From NCBI GenBank assembly GCA_022565795.1, contig JAIUMA010000007.1, forward strand, positions 1 to 64,000: DNA of 64,000 bases, read 5' to 3'. The position numbers and the translations under genes were made by a program. Positions 44,705 through 52,617 of the stretch are shown here, one piece after another. Below the pieces are notes generated by a model that was given only the letters and a program-made list of their open reading frames with translations, did no database searches and was not told where the DNA came from. This DNA comes from Balneolia bacterium (lineage in GTDB: Bacteria; Bacteroidota; Rhodothermia; Balneolales; Cyclonatronaceae). Each line of letters begins with the position of its first letter. Position 1 is the stretch's first letter.

Positions 44705-45112
44705 ATGAACAAAATCGAGCATATCGGGATAGCCGTAAAAAATCTGGATGAAGCGATCAAAAACTGGGAGACGCTGTTGGGTGCTCCGTGCTATAAAAAG
44801 GAGAGCGTGGCCTCAGAAAAGGTCGACACCGCTTTTTTTCGTACCGGTGAGAGCAAAATTGAACTGCTTGGCGCCAGAGCGCCCGACTCGGTAATCGCGG
44901 GCTTTATTGAAAAGCGGGGCGAAGGTATGCATCACGTTGCGTTTGAAGTCGATGATATACGGGCCGAAATGAAGCGCCTGAGCGAGGCCGGCTACCGCCT
45001 GCTGCAGGAGGAGCCCAAGCGTGGTGCCGACAACAAGCTGGTCGCGTTTCTTCACCCTAAAAACGCAAACGGCGTGCTGGTAGAGCTGTGTCAGTCTATC
45101 GAAGGTGAATGA
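44705..45112 (+). CDS. mce: Methylmalonyl-CoA epimerase
   Basis: Interconverts (R)- and (S)-methylmalonyl-CoA in propionate and odd-chain metabolism. The 135-residue vicinal-oxygen-chelate protein shows the metal ligands in KIEHIGIAV, MHHVAFEV and VLVELCQ. The ATG at 44705 is chosen; the frame to 44654 adds residues before the domain. No methylmalonyl-CoA mutase or propionyl-CoA carboxylase gene is adjacent, so it works with enzymes encoded elsewhere. A VOC protein of other specificity cannot be fully excluded. Confidence 0.9.
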   Translation: MNKIEHIGIAVKNLDEAIKNWETLLGAPCYKKESVASEKVDTAFFRTGESKIELLGARAPDSVIAGFIEKRGEGMHHVAFEVDDIRAEMKRLSEAGYRLLQEEPKRGADNKLVAFLHPKNANGVLVELCQSIEGE

Positions 45113-45380
45113 ATTTGCTCTGGTTCATGAAAAAGCTTCGTGAAACTTCGGGACCTCGTATCCACATGGCATTCCTGAGGTGGATAAATTTTCACCGCGG
45201 AGGCACAAAGAAAGACGAAGTGTACGAATGAATCGAACCGTTTAGTGGGTGATGGCATCAGGGCGAAAACCAGTGTGTTACTATCAGGGCTTTATTATCT
45301 GCTGATTTCGCTTATTTTATCACCAGCTTTTGATATATCAATCACAGCCCTCAGGGTAAAATAACTTTACGACTCATACT

Positions 45381-46982
45381 ATGCTGCACCGCATTCTCGC
45401 ATCCGGAACCTTCCGTAAACAGCTTTCACGTATTGCTGTCTTTATGCTGGCGCTGGCTTTCTCGGCCGGTGCTGTAACCACAGGGCAGGCTCAGGAATCC
45501 GAGCCGGGGCCGCTTCTGCCGCCCGGACTCGACGCTTATATCGAAAACGGAATGGACGACTGGGGCATACCCGGAATGGCGGTTTCCATAGTGAAGGATG
45601 ATTCCCTGATTTACTCGCGGGGCTTTGGATTCAAGAAACTGGGCGAGCTTCAGCCGGTGGATGACAAGACGCTTTTTGGGGTAGCTTCCACTACCAAAGC
45701 GTTCACGGCTACCGCGCTGGCCATGCTGGTTGAGGAGGGTAAACTCGACTGGGATGATCCCATTACAAAATACCTGCCGGATTTCAGGCTGTATGATCCT
45801 TACGTAACGGAGAGCATCACGATTCGTGATGCTCTGTCGCACCGCAGCGGACTCGGCCGAATGACCGGAAACCGTATACAGTATATGCCGTTTCGTGACC
45901 GCGAGGAGCTGCTTTACCGCATGCGCTACATGGAACCGGAAGCCCCGTTCAGGGATCGCTATGTGTACAGCAATATGATGTACATGGTTGCCGGTGAGGT
46001 CGTTCGTGCGGTCAGCGGCATGAGCTGGGATGAGTTTATCGCTGAGCGCATATTTGAGCCTTTGGGCATGTCAGCCAGCAACACCAGCATCACGCAATTT
46101 GCTGAAAACAGCAACGCCGCATGGCCGCATCAGGAGATTGAGGGCGAAATCGTGCCTATTCCGCGCCGCAACTTCGATAACGTAGGTGCCTCGGCTTCGA
46201 TAAACACCAGCGCCTATGAAATGGCACAGTGGATGCGCCTGCATCTCGGCACGGCCGGGGAGTACAACGGAAATCAGATTATCGGGACAAACGTCCTTAA
46301 CGAGATTTACCGACCTGTTACCGCAACTCCGGGCGGGAATCGTGAAAATCCAATTAGCGCGTACGGTCTGGGCTGGACAATTTCGAGCTGGGAGGGAAGA
46401 ACCATCTACCGTCATGGCGGGGCCACCGACGGCATGAACACCAACCTGATTCTGATTCCCGAAGAAAACGTGGGCATATTCATCACCACCAATACCTTCA
46501 ACAGCTTTATGAGCGCGCTGGGTCGCCATCTCAAAGATTTCTACACAGATGTTCCCGAGCGCGACTGGCACAACACCTACCTGAACTCATTCAACAACCG
46601 CTTGGCTGCGGTGCTCCAGCTGAGGCAGGAAATCCACGATGCACGCGTTTCGGGCACGTCTCCCTCACACTCCCTTTTTGCCTACACGGGCGAATACCAC
46701 GATCCCCTTTACGATAATGTTGAGGTAAAGCAGGGTGATAACGGACTTGAGCTCCATTTCTGGAACGACGAGACCCAAATCGCAGACCTCGAACACTGGC
46801 ATTATGATACCTTCCGTGCCGTATGGCGAAACCCTGCCCAGCGCGAGAAGTTCGTTTGGTTTCAGATGGGTGAAGATGGTCAGCCGGAGGTGCTGCACGT
46901 GCGATTTACCCTCAGACCCATGCTGCTTCAGGCCGGAATTTACCCAACGAATTACTATCGGGTGGTAGAATTCCGCAGGTGA
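45381..46982 (+). CDS. Exported serine hydrolase, beta-lactamase class C family
   Basis: A 533-residue exported penicillin-binding-protein-like hydrolase. A long signal peptide ends TTGQAQES. The serine beta-lactamase motifs are ASTTK (SxxK), VYSNMMY (YxN) and YRHGGATDG (HxG). A C-terminal ~110-residue DUF3471-like beta domain follows, as in many Bacteroidota homologues. It may be a D-amino-acid peptidase, esterase or lactonase; resistance to beta-lactams is not implied. The gene stands alone. A GGGTGATG octamer lies 134 bases upstream. Confidence 0.9.
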   Translation: MLHRILASGTFRKQLSRIAVFMLALAFSAGAVTTGQAQESEPGPLLPPGLDAYIENGMDDWGIPGMAVSIVKDDSLIYSRGFGFKKLGELQPVDDKTLFGVASTTKAFTATALAMLVEEGKLDWDDPITKYLPDFRLYDPYVTESITIRDALSHRSGLGRMTGNRIQYMPFRDREELLYRMRYMEPEAPFRDRYVYSNMMYMVAGEVVRAVSGMSWDEFIAERIFEPLGMSASNTSITQFAENSNAAWPHQEIEGEIVPIPRRNFDNVGASASINTSAYEMAQWMRLHLGTAGEYNGNQIIGTNVLNEIYRPVTATPGGNRENPISAYGLGWTISSWEGRTIYRHGGATDGMNTNLILIPEENVGIFITTNTFNSFMSALGRHLKDFYTDVPERDWHNTYLNSFNNRLAAVLQLRQEIHDARVSGTSPSHSLFAYTGEYHDPLYDNVEVKQGDNGLELHFWNDETQIADLEHWHYDTFRAVWRNPAQREKFVWFQMGEDGQPEVLHVRFTLRPMLLQAGIYPTNYYRVVEFRR

Positions 46983-47144
46983 TGAAAGACGAAAGCAGGT
47001 TTTATCCCTTCGGGAATTAGTAACCCGACAGATTACCGCACTTCAACTTTGAAAAACAGCAATCATAAATCAGCTATCAAAAATCTTCACCGCCGGGACT
47101 TTATATAAGCTGAAAGACGCATCTAATCCCGTATCTTTCCGCGC

Positions 47145-48395
47145 ATGAGTTTCTATGCGTTTTTTAAGGATAATGCGCGCCTGCTGCTGTTTGGTGTGCT
47201 GCTGACGTTCTTCTCCGGATTCGGGCAGACGTTTCTGTTCTCGCTGTTTTTGCCGGCTTTTCAGGAAGAGTTTTCTCTGTCGAGCGGTGGCTTTGGCACA
47301 TTTTATTCCGCTGCCACGCTAACATCAGCACTGCTTCTCCCGTGGATTGGCGCATTAATCGACCGGTATAACCTCAGGCGATATACGCTGGCGGCAATTC
47401 TGGTTATGGCGGTGTCTGCGGCCACTATATCGTTTTCCTACGGGCTGGTAATGCTATTTGCGGGCATCCTTGGTGTCCGCCATACGGGTCAGGCGCTGAT
47501 GGGACATATCTCACAGACCACAATGGCTCGTTATTTCGACCATGTTCGGGGTAAGGCACTTAGCATCGCATCGTTGGGACATCCCTTGGGTGAAGCCATC
47601 CTGCCCGTGAGCGTAGCTTTGATTATCGGCTATATTGGATGGAGACACACCTACCTGCTGATAGCTGCATTCGTCTTAGTAGCTGGTTTTCTGCTCATAC
47701 CCTACCTGCTTAAAAATCAGGAAGAGCGCTATGGAGAACAGGTTGCCGCGCGGGAAGAAGAGGAGAAAAAAACAGCAGAAGAAAAAGGCTTGACTTCAAA
47801 GCGCTCATGGACACGCGCTGAAATGCTGCGTGATTCCCGGTTTTATTTCATCATTCCGAACGGGCTTGCTGCACCGATTATGCTGACCGGCTTCTTCTTA
47901 TATCAGGTCCCTTTAGCTGAGTATAAAGGGTGGACCGTGGAATGGCTGGCAACCTGCTTTGTCGGATTCGCGGCAGCAAGGGTTGTTTTCTCACTTGTGT
48001 CCGGACCGCTCATTGATAAGATTACAGCACGCAGAGTCTATCCGTTTATGCTCATACCAATGGCTGTCGGTTTTGTGTTACTTCTGTATGGAGCGCACCC
48101 TGCGTTTGCAATGGCGTATATGATGCTTTTGGGTGTTACCGAAGGCATAGGCGCAAATGCTAAAACGGCTATGTTTGCTGAAGTCTATGGCGTGCTTCAT
48201 CTTGGTGCGATCCGATCTACTTTGGTTTCAATAATGGTATTTTCCACGGCTGCGGCACCCATTGTGATGGGTAATATGCTTGATGCCGGAATCGAGTTCT
48301 CCGCTATTATCATCGGAGCTTTGATTTTTATTGCGGTTTCAATGCTTTTTGCCCTGCGCATACTGCCTGTTTTCGATTCAAAAACAGAGGATTAA
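47145..48395 (+). CDS. Major facilitator superfamily transporter
   Basis: A 416-residue inner-membrane transporter with 12 predicted helices and a charged central loop rich in Glu and Lys (EEEEKKTAEEKG). The N-terminal half has the MFS loop motif GALIDRYNLRRY. It resembles oxalate/formate-antiporter-like or monocarboxylate-type MFS members (GVTEGIGANAKTAMFAEVYG). The substrate is unknown. The gene stands alone. Confidence 0.88.
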   Translation: MSFYAFFKDNARLLLFGVLLTFFSGFGQTFLFSLFLPAFQEEFSLSSGGFGTFYSAATLTSALLLPWIGALIDRYNLRRYTLAAILVMAVSAATISFSYGLVMLFAGILGVRHTGQALMGHISQTTMARYFDHVRGKALSIASLGHPLGEAILPVSVALIIGYIGWRHTYLLIAAFVLVAGFLLIPYLLKNQEERYGEQVAAREEEEKKTAEEKGLTSKRSWTRAEMLRDSRFYFIIPNGLAAPIMLTGFFLYQVPLAEYKGWTVEWLATCFVGFAAARVVFSLVSGPLIDKITARRVYPFMLIPMAVGFVLLLYGAHPAFAMAYMMLLGVTEGIGANAKTAMFAEVYGVLHLGAIRSTLVSIMVFSTAAAPIVMGNMLDAGIEFSAIIIGALIFIAVSMLFALRILPVFDSKTED

Positions 48396-48529
48396 GTAGC
48401 TGTGTTGTATATACGTATAATTCCCTAAGGAAAGGGGATCTCGGGTTATTCAAATTGCCAATATTCTTGTATATTAAATTTTAAATAATTGTAAAGTGGG
48501 TCGTTACAACTACAGAAAAAGCTTTGGTT

Positions 48530-49117
48530 ATGGCTATGGACAATAATGGAGAACACCGCGGCGAGATCACGCGGCAGCTTATCAGTATAAAAGACGGAGA
48601 CAAAGTAGCGTATGAAAAGCTCTACGGGCTTGTTTACGACCACCTTCGTAATATTGCTATTCGCGAACTGAATCGGGAAAGCGGAATGCACACGCTTGGT
48701 AAGACCGATCTGGTACATGAGTCATTTCTGAAGCTTATTGATCAGTCTACCATCGACTGGCAGGATCGGCGTCACTTTTTTGGAATTTCAGCACGTGCTA
48801 TGCGTCAGATACTGATTGACTATGCCCGCAAGAAAATGGCCAAAAAGCGCGGGGGTGATGTTTCGCACATGACTCTCAATGAGGATATCATGAAAAGCAG
48901 CATGCAGGCCGAAGAGTTGATTGAAATCAACGACGGCCTTGAGGAGCTTCGTAAAGTTGATGAGCGCCTGGCAGAAGTGGTTGACCTTCGCTTTTTCGCA
49001 GGTCTGCCTATCGAGGAAATCGCGGAGCTTATGGATTCATCAAGAAGCACCATTCACCGCGACTGGATTAAAGCACGCGCCTGGCTCTATACCTATCTGA
49101 AGGAGCAGCAGAAGTAG
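48530..49117 (+). CDS. ECF-type RNA polymerase sigma factor (TIGR02999 type)
   Basis: A 195-residue sigma factor of the ECF class described as TIGR02999/Sigma70_ECF. Region 2 contains LYGLVYDHLRNIAIREL and GKTDLVHESFLKL. Region 4 contains FAGLPIEEIAELMDSSRSTI. In other bacteria this class is often linked to serine/threonine kinase or TPR genes, but no anti-sigma factor or kinase is adjacent here. The ATG at 48530 is chosen; an ATG six bases later and an upstream TTG are also possible. Its target promoters are unknown. Confidence 0.88.
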   Translation: MAMDNNGEHRGEITRQLISIKDGDKVAYEKLYGLVYDHLRNIAIRELNRESGMHTLGKTDLVHESFLKLIDQSTIDWQDRRHFFGISARAMRQILIDYARKKMAKKRGGDVSHMTLNEDIMKSSMQAEELIEINDGLEELRKVDERLAEVVDLRFFAGLPIEEIAELMDSSRSTIHRDWIKARAWLYTYLKEQQK

Positions 49118-49154
49118 GCTAAGGCTTCGGGATTGATTACCCTGCACGCTGCTT

Positions 49155-50561
49155 TTACTTGTAGAGCTCAGCCTGAAGCTTGTAATGCCTGTTCCGCTCG
49201 CATTGTTGTATCTCCCGAATGACTATCAGACTCGCTACGAGTACAACAAAGAATGCGATTACGAACTGGTTGAGCACCATCAAAAAGCTGATGAGATAGC
49301 AGAAGAGAATAATCACGAAAGAGCTGATACCTGAGGTGTTGTTCCGGAAGGTCGTCATCTGATTAATGGCAATCAGGGCATTAACCTTTCTTGGAAAACG
49401 CAGGCTCGACCAGTAGCTCATGAACATAATAGGTGGAATGAGCAGCAGGTAAATCCACGCATGAAACATCGCAAACTGACCGCTGTACACCAGAGCCGCA
49501 AATGAGCTGGTAGCATCAAGAAGCAGGGGCATCCAGACCGCTCCGAGAAATACCTTCCATTTGATTTTGTTGCCCGCCGGACTGAGGCGAACGGCCAGCC
49601 ATGTCTCGCGGAAAAAACCCCAGAAATTGTTGTGCACGTAGGTGAAAGGCAGGAGGGGGAAGGCGAGCATTAGTGAGAAAACAAACGACATGGTTTCTTC
49701 GGCCAGGAAGTAGATGTACAAACCAATGATCAGGTTAAAGGCCGGAATGAGGAGATACATCGGCTTGGTCGAGTGCTTGCGCGAGTAGGCAAGACGGGTA
49801 GCCGCGCTCACAGTGTTGATGGACTTCGATCCCACAGAATCATTCGAAAAAATGCTGGTTGTGCTGGCCGTTTCAGTAAGCTCGACGGTGTAGGTATAGT
49901 AGATTACGCAGCTAATAGTAAACAACAGCAGGTAGAGCGTGTACACGTACGGATCTGTAAGCATGGTGAAAAAGTACATCACAAAGTAGGTGCCCAAACC
50001 GACAGAGTTTACAATTCCTGCTGCGATTAAAAGCTTGAGCCCGCGAATACCCCTCGTTTGTGCGGATAACACCGTTTGTTTCACGGCAAAATCCAGGGCA
50101 GAAGTTGCAATAATGAGCAGGATGCCGTCGAACAGAAGCCATGGCCCAAGCGAGTAGGTAAGGCTCGATGTAACGCTCAGAAAAATGAGACCGTAAAGCG
50201 TGCCGGGGCGAAAAAGATTGTAGACCAGATTCAAGATCCCGACCTGTTTTCCAGGAATGGGCGCATAGCCCGGAACCACGCTTGATGGTAGTTTCAAAAC
50301 GGGAAATATGCCGCTACTGATTATAATGGCCGGAATACTCGACAAAATCAGGACATAGTAGAATGAGCGGTCGGCATCATCGGAAACGAGCAGAATGGCC
50401 GCTGCGGCAAATGCGTAGAATATGAGGCCGATGACGAGGAAAATGCGCCCAATGTTCAGTGCGGTGTTTTCGGTTCCGGATACAATGAGCCTGAGCCGTG
50501 TCCGGAGGATGAAAACGATGAGCTTCGCCAGCGAGGGCTTATTTCTGACTATCGGCTCCAT
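49155..50561 (-). CDS. ABC transporter permease (ABC-2-like)
   Basis: A 468-residue inner-membrane protein with about 12 hydrophobic segments, encoded four bases after an ABC ATPase. It has the length and helix pattern of permeases paired with exporter-type ATPases, but I recognise no specific subfamily. The substrate is unknown. It is the last gene of a minus-strand run that includes aat and a methyltransferase, and it converges on the sigma-factor gene. Confidence 0.8.
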   Translation of the reverse strand: MEPIVRNKPSLAKLIVFILRTRLRLIVSGTENTALNIGRIFLVIGLIFYAFAAAAILLVSDDADRSFYYVLILSSIPAIIISSGIFPVLKLPSSVVPGYAPIPGKQVGILNLVYNLFRPGTLYGLIFLSVTSSLTYSLGPWLLFDGILLIIATSALDFAVKQTVLSAQTRGIRGLKLLIAAGIVNSVGLGTYFVMYFFTMLTDPYVYTLYLLLFTISCVIYYTYTVELTETASTTSIFSNDSVGSKSINTVSAATRLAYSRKHSTKPMYLLIPAFNLIIGLYIYFLAEETMSFVFSLMLAFPLLPFTYVHNNFWGFFRETWLAVRLSPAGNKIKWKVFLGAVWMPLLLDATSSFAALVYSGQFAMFHAWIYLLLIPPIMFMSYWSSLRFPRKVNALIAINQMTTFRNNTSGISSFVIILFCYLISFLMVLNQFVIAFFVVLVASLIVIREIQQCERNRHYKLQAELYK

Positions 50562-50565
50562 GAGA

Positions 50566-51324
50566 TCAGGCCAGCACGCGCTTCAGTTCATTAGTGTCTT
50601 TCTCGTTCGGCATGATAAGCTCAAACAGCGAGTTCTCCAGCTGATTCTGCCCATCGGCGGTGAAGTCGTCGTGGGTGCCTGAAAAAGGAAAGGTGCCTTC
50701 ATGCAGAACCGCAATATGCGTTGATATCTGCTGCACGTAGCTAAGGTTGTGCGATGAAATAAGAATGGATCGGTCTTCCCGCTTATAGGATTTCAGAAAG
50801 TTGATGACCAGTCTGGCTGATGCCGGATCAAGGCCCGAAAACGGCTCGTCCAGCAGCGCCACGGTTGGCTTGTGCAGAAACGCCAGAATGAGGCCAAGTT
50901 TCTTCCGCATGCCGGTGGAGTAGGTGCCGCAACGACGCGATAAAAGGCTGAGGTCATCGAAAAAGTAGTTGAGCATGGTGTCGAGCTGCTCCCCGATATC
51001 TGAAGGCTTAATACCGTACAGAAGTGCCGCAAACTCAAGCTGCTCTTTACCGCTCAGGTCGGTGTTGAGGAGTCCGGTTTCGGGCAGAACGCCCATTTTG
51101 CTGCGAATCTCCAGCGAGTTGTTTTCAAAGGTTTCCCCGTTGATGATAATCTCCCCGCTGTCCGGCCGGATTAGGTCGCACATAATGTTGATGAGGGTCG
51201 ATTTACCCGCACCGTTGTTGCCTAAAAGGCCCAGAATGCATCCGGAAGGGAAGTCGAACGACAGATTGTCCAGAACCTGTAGCCTTCCGAAAGTTTTGTT
51301 GATATTTCTTGCTGAAAGACTCAT
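50566..51324 (-). CDS. ABC transporter ATP-binding protein
   Basis: A 252-residue ATPase of the ABC-2/exporter type. Motifs are Walker A GNNGAGKST, the signature YSTGMRKK (diverged from LSGGQ, as in many ABC-2 ATPases), Walker B VALLDEPF and the switch His in SSHNL. It powers the permease encoded just downstream. It lies only three bases after aat, so the pair is probably cotranscribed with aat. The transported substrate cannot be deduced. Confidence 0.92.
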   Translation of the reverse strand: MSLSARNINKTFGRLQVLDNLSFDFPSGCILGLLGNNGAGKSTLINIMCDLIRPDSGEIIINGETFENNSLEIRSKMGVLPETGLLNTDLSGKEQLEFAALLYGIKPSDIGEQLDTMLNYFFDDLSLLSRRCGTYSTGMRKKLGLILAFLHKPTVALLDEPFSGLDPASARLVINFLKSYKREDRSILISSHNLSYVQQISTHIAVLHEGTFPFSGTHDDFTADGQNQLENSLFELIMPNEKDTNELKRVLA

Positions 51325-51327
51325 CAG

Positions 51328-52020
51328 CTACGGGTTTACAATTGAATTGGTGTTGGAACCAGCCTGAAACGAGCGCTGGAGACGAATAGCTTCATGGAGC
51401 ATTTTTTTATACTTCTTTGCCGGAACTTCGATGCAACCGAAAGTGGAAAGATGATCAGTTTGGAATTGTACATCCCAAAGCTCGAATTCCCGTTCCTTTA
51501 GGTGCTTATGACAAAAATAGAGCGCAGCCTTATGGGCCTCATCGTGATACTGGAAAACCGACTCGGCGAAAAATGCTCCGCCTAAGGCCAAACCATACAA
51601 TCCGCCAACCAGTTCACCCTCCTTCAAAACTTCTACCGAATGCGCAATCCCAAGCTGATGCAAATACAAAAAAGTATCCCTGATGACGGGGTTTATCCAG
51701 GTGGACTCCCGGTCAGCACAGCCTTCAATAACTTCTTCGAAATGCTGATCCAGCGCCATTTCAAAACCATATTTCCGGAAGTAGCGCCTCGACCGTTTTG
51801 AGATATGGAACCCGTCCATCGGGATGACGCCCCGCATGGGTGCTGTATAAAAAAATATGTCCGAGTCGGCACGGCTGCTCTCAGCCATCGGAAAATATCC
51901 GTCGCTGTAGGCTTTCAGAATATCGGAAGGGGGAATGATTTCACGCCTCTCTTCAAACTGATCGTCGCTATGCTTGCTCCGCTCGTTCACCCTAATGCTT
52001 CCCGTTGTTTCGAGCTTCAT
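51328..52020 (-). CDS. aat: Leucyl/phenylalanyl-tRNA-protein transferase
   Basis: Transfers Leu or Phe from aminoacyl-tRNA to N-terminal Arg/Lys of proteins, marking them for ClpAP degradation (bacterial N-degron pathway). The 230-residue protein shows AYSDGYFPMAE, GGLYGLALGGAFFAESVF and LWDVQFQTDHLSTFG, all typical of Aat. The stretch after ESVF (QYHDEAHKAAL) differs from the usual SRxxxASKxAL but keeps the position. The start overlaps the end of the upstream methyltransferase gene by 29 bases. Confidence 0.93.
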   Translation of the reverse strand: MKLETTGSIRVNERSKHSDDQFEERREIIPPSDILKAYSDGYFPMAESSRADSDIFFYTAPMRGVIPMDGFHISKRSRRYFRKYGFEMALDQHFEEVIEGCADRESTWINPVIRDTFLYLHQLGIAHSVEVLKEGELVGGLYGLALGGAFFAESVFQYHDEAHKAALYFCHKHLKEREFELWDVQFQTDHLSTFGCIEVPAKKYKKMLHEAIRLQRSFQAGSNTNSIVNP

Positions 52021-52552
52021 AGATGGTCATGGGCGGGATGTTGCGAATTTCGAACCCGGTCTGCACATCAGTAAAAAAACGGGCAAGCGGTTCTTTCAGA
52101 TGTCCGGAAGTCTGATAGGCAAGAAAGTAGCCATCATCCTTTAAAAGACTGCTTGAAGCCGAAAGAATGCTGTCTTTGGTTGAATCATCGAGGAAGCTGA
52201 AAGGAATGCCCGACAAAAAGTAATCGACCTCGCTGAAGCCGTGCTGTTTTACGATATCAGCAACCTGCTCGGCCGAGGCCTCGTGAACATGAGCGCGCGG
52301 ATCGTCGATTTGCCTGAGCTTCTTCACAAAGTCGGGATTAAGCTCAATCATGATGAGCGTGGAGCCCGGGCTCATTTTCCCAAGCAGGTAATCGGCAAAA
52401 ACGCCGGTGCCCGGTCCGAACTCCACAATAACAATATCCCTGCTGAAATCAATTTTCTGCGTTGCTTTTTTTACGGTGAAAGAGGAGCTCGGCGTGACCG
52501 ATGCCACGTTTTTGTCTTTTACTAATGATTTCAGATAGGAGATGGTGCTCAT
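51992..52552 (-). CDS. SAM-dependent methyltransferase, PmtA/KsgA-like
   Basis: A 186-residue class I methyltransferase. SAM motif I is VEFGPGTGVFADYL, followed by MIELNPDF and a post-motif SGIPFSFL. This pattern is shared by phospholipid N-methyltransferases (PmtA) and rRNA adenine dimethylases; the small size and SGIPF segment favour PmtA. The acceptor is not certain. The gene lies between uvrB and aat, 65 bases after uvrB, and overlaps aat, so it is probably cotranscribed with the following genes. Confidence 0.8.
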   Translation of the reverse strand: MSTISYLKSLVKDKNVASVTPSSSFTVKKATQKIDFSRDIVIVEFGPGTGVFADYLLGKMSPGSTLIMIELNPDFVKKLRQIDDPRAHVHEASAEQVADIVKQHGFSEVDYFLSGIPFSFLDDSTKDSILSASSSLLKDDGYFLAYQTSGHLKEPLARFFTDVQTGFEIRNIPPMTIYEARNNGKH

Positions 52553-52617
52553 AAACGCAGGTCGTTTGATATAGTTTGATTCAGGATTCGCCGCCGGGGT
52601 TTGGTTGTACTGCTAAT

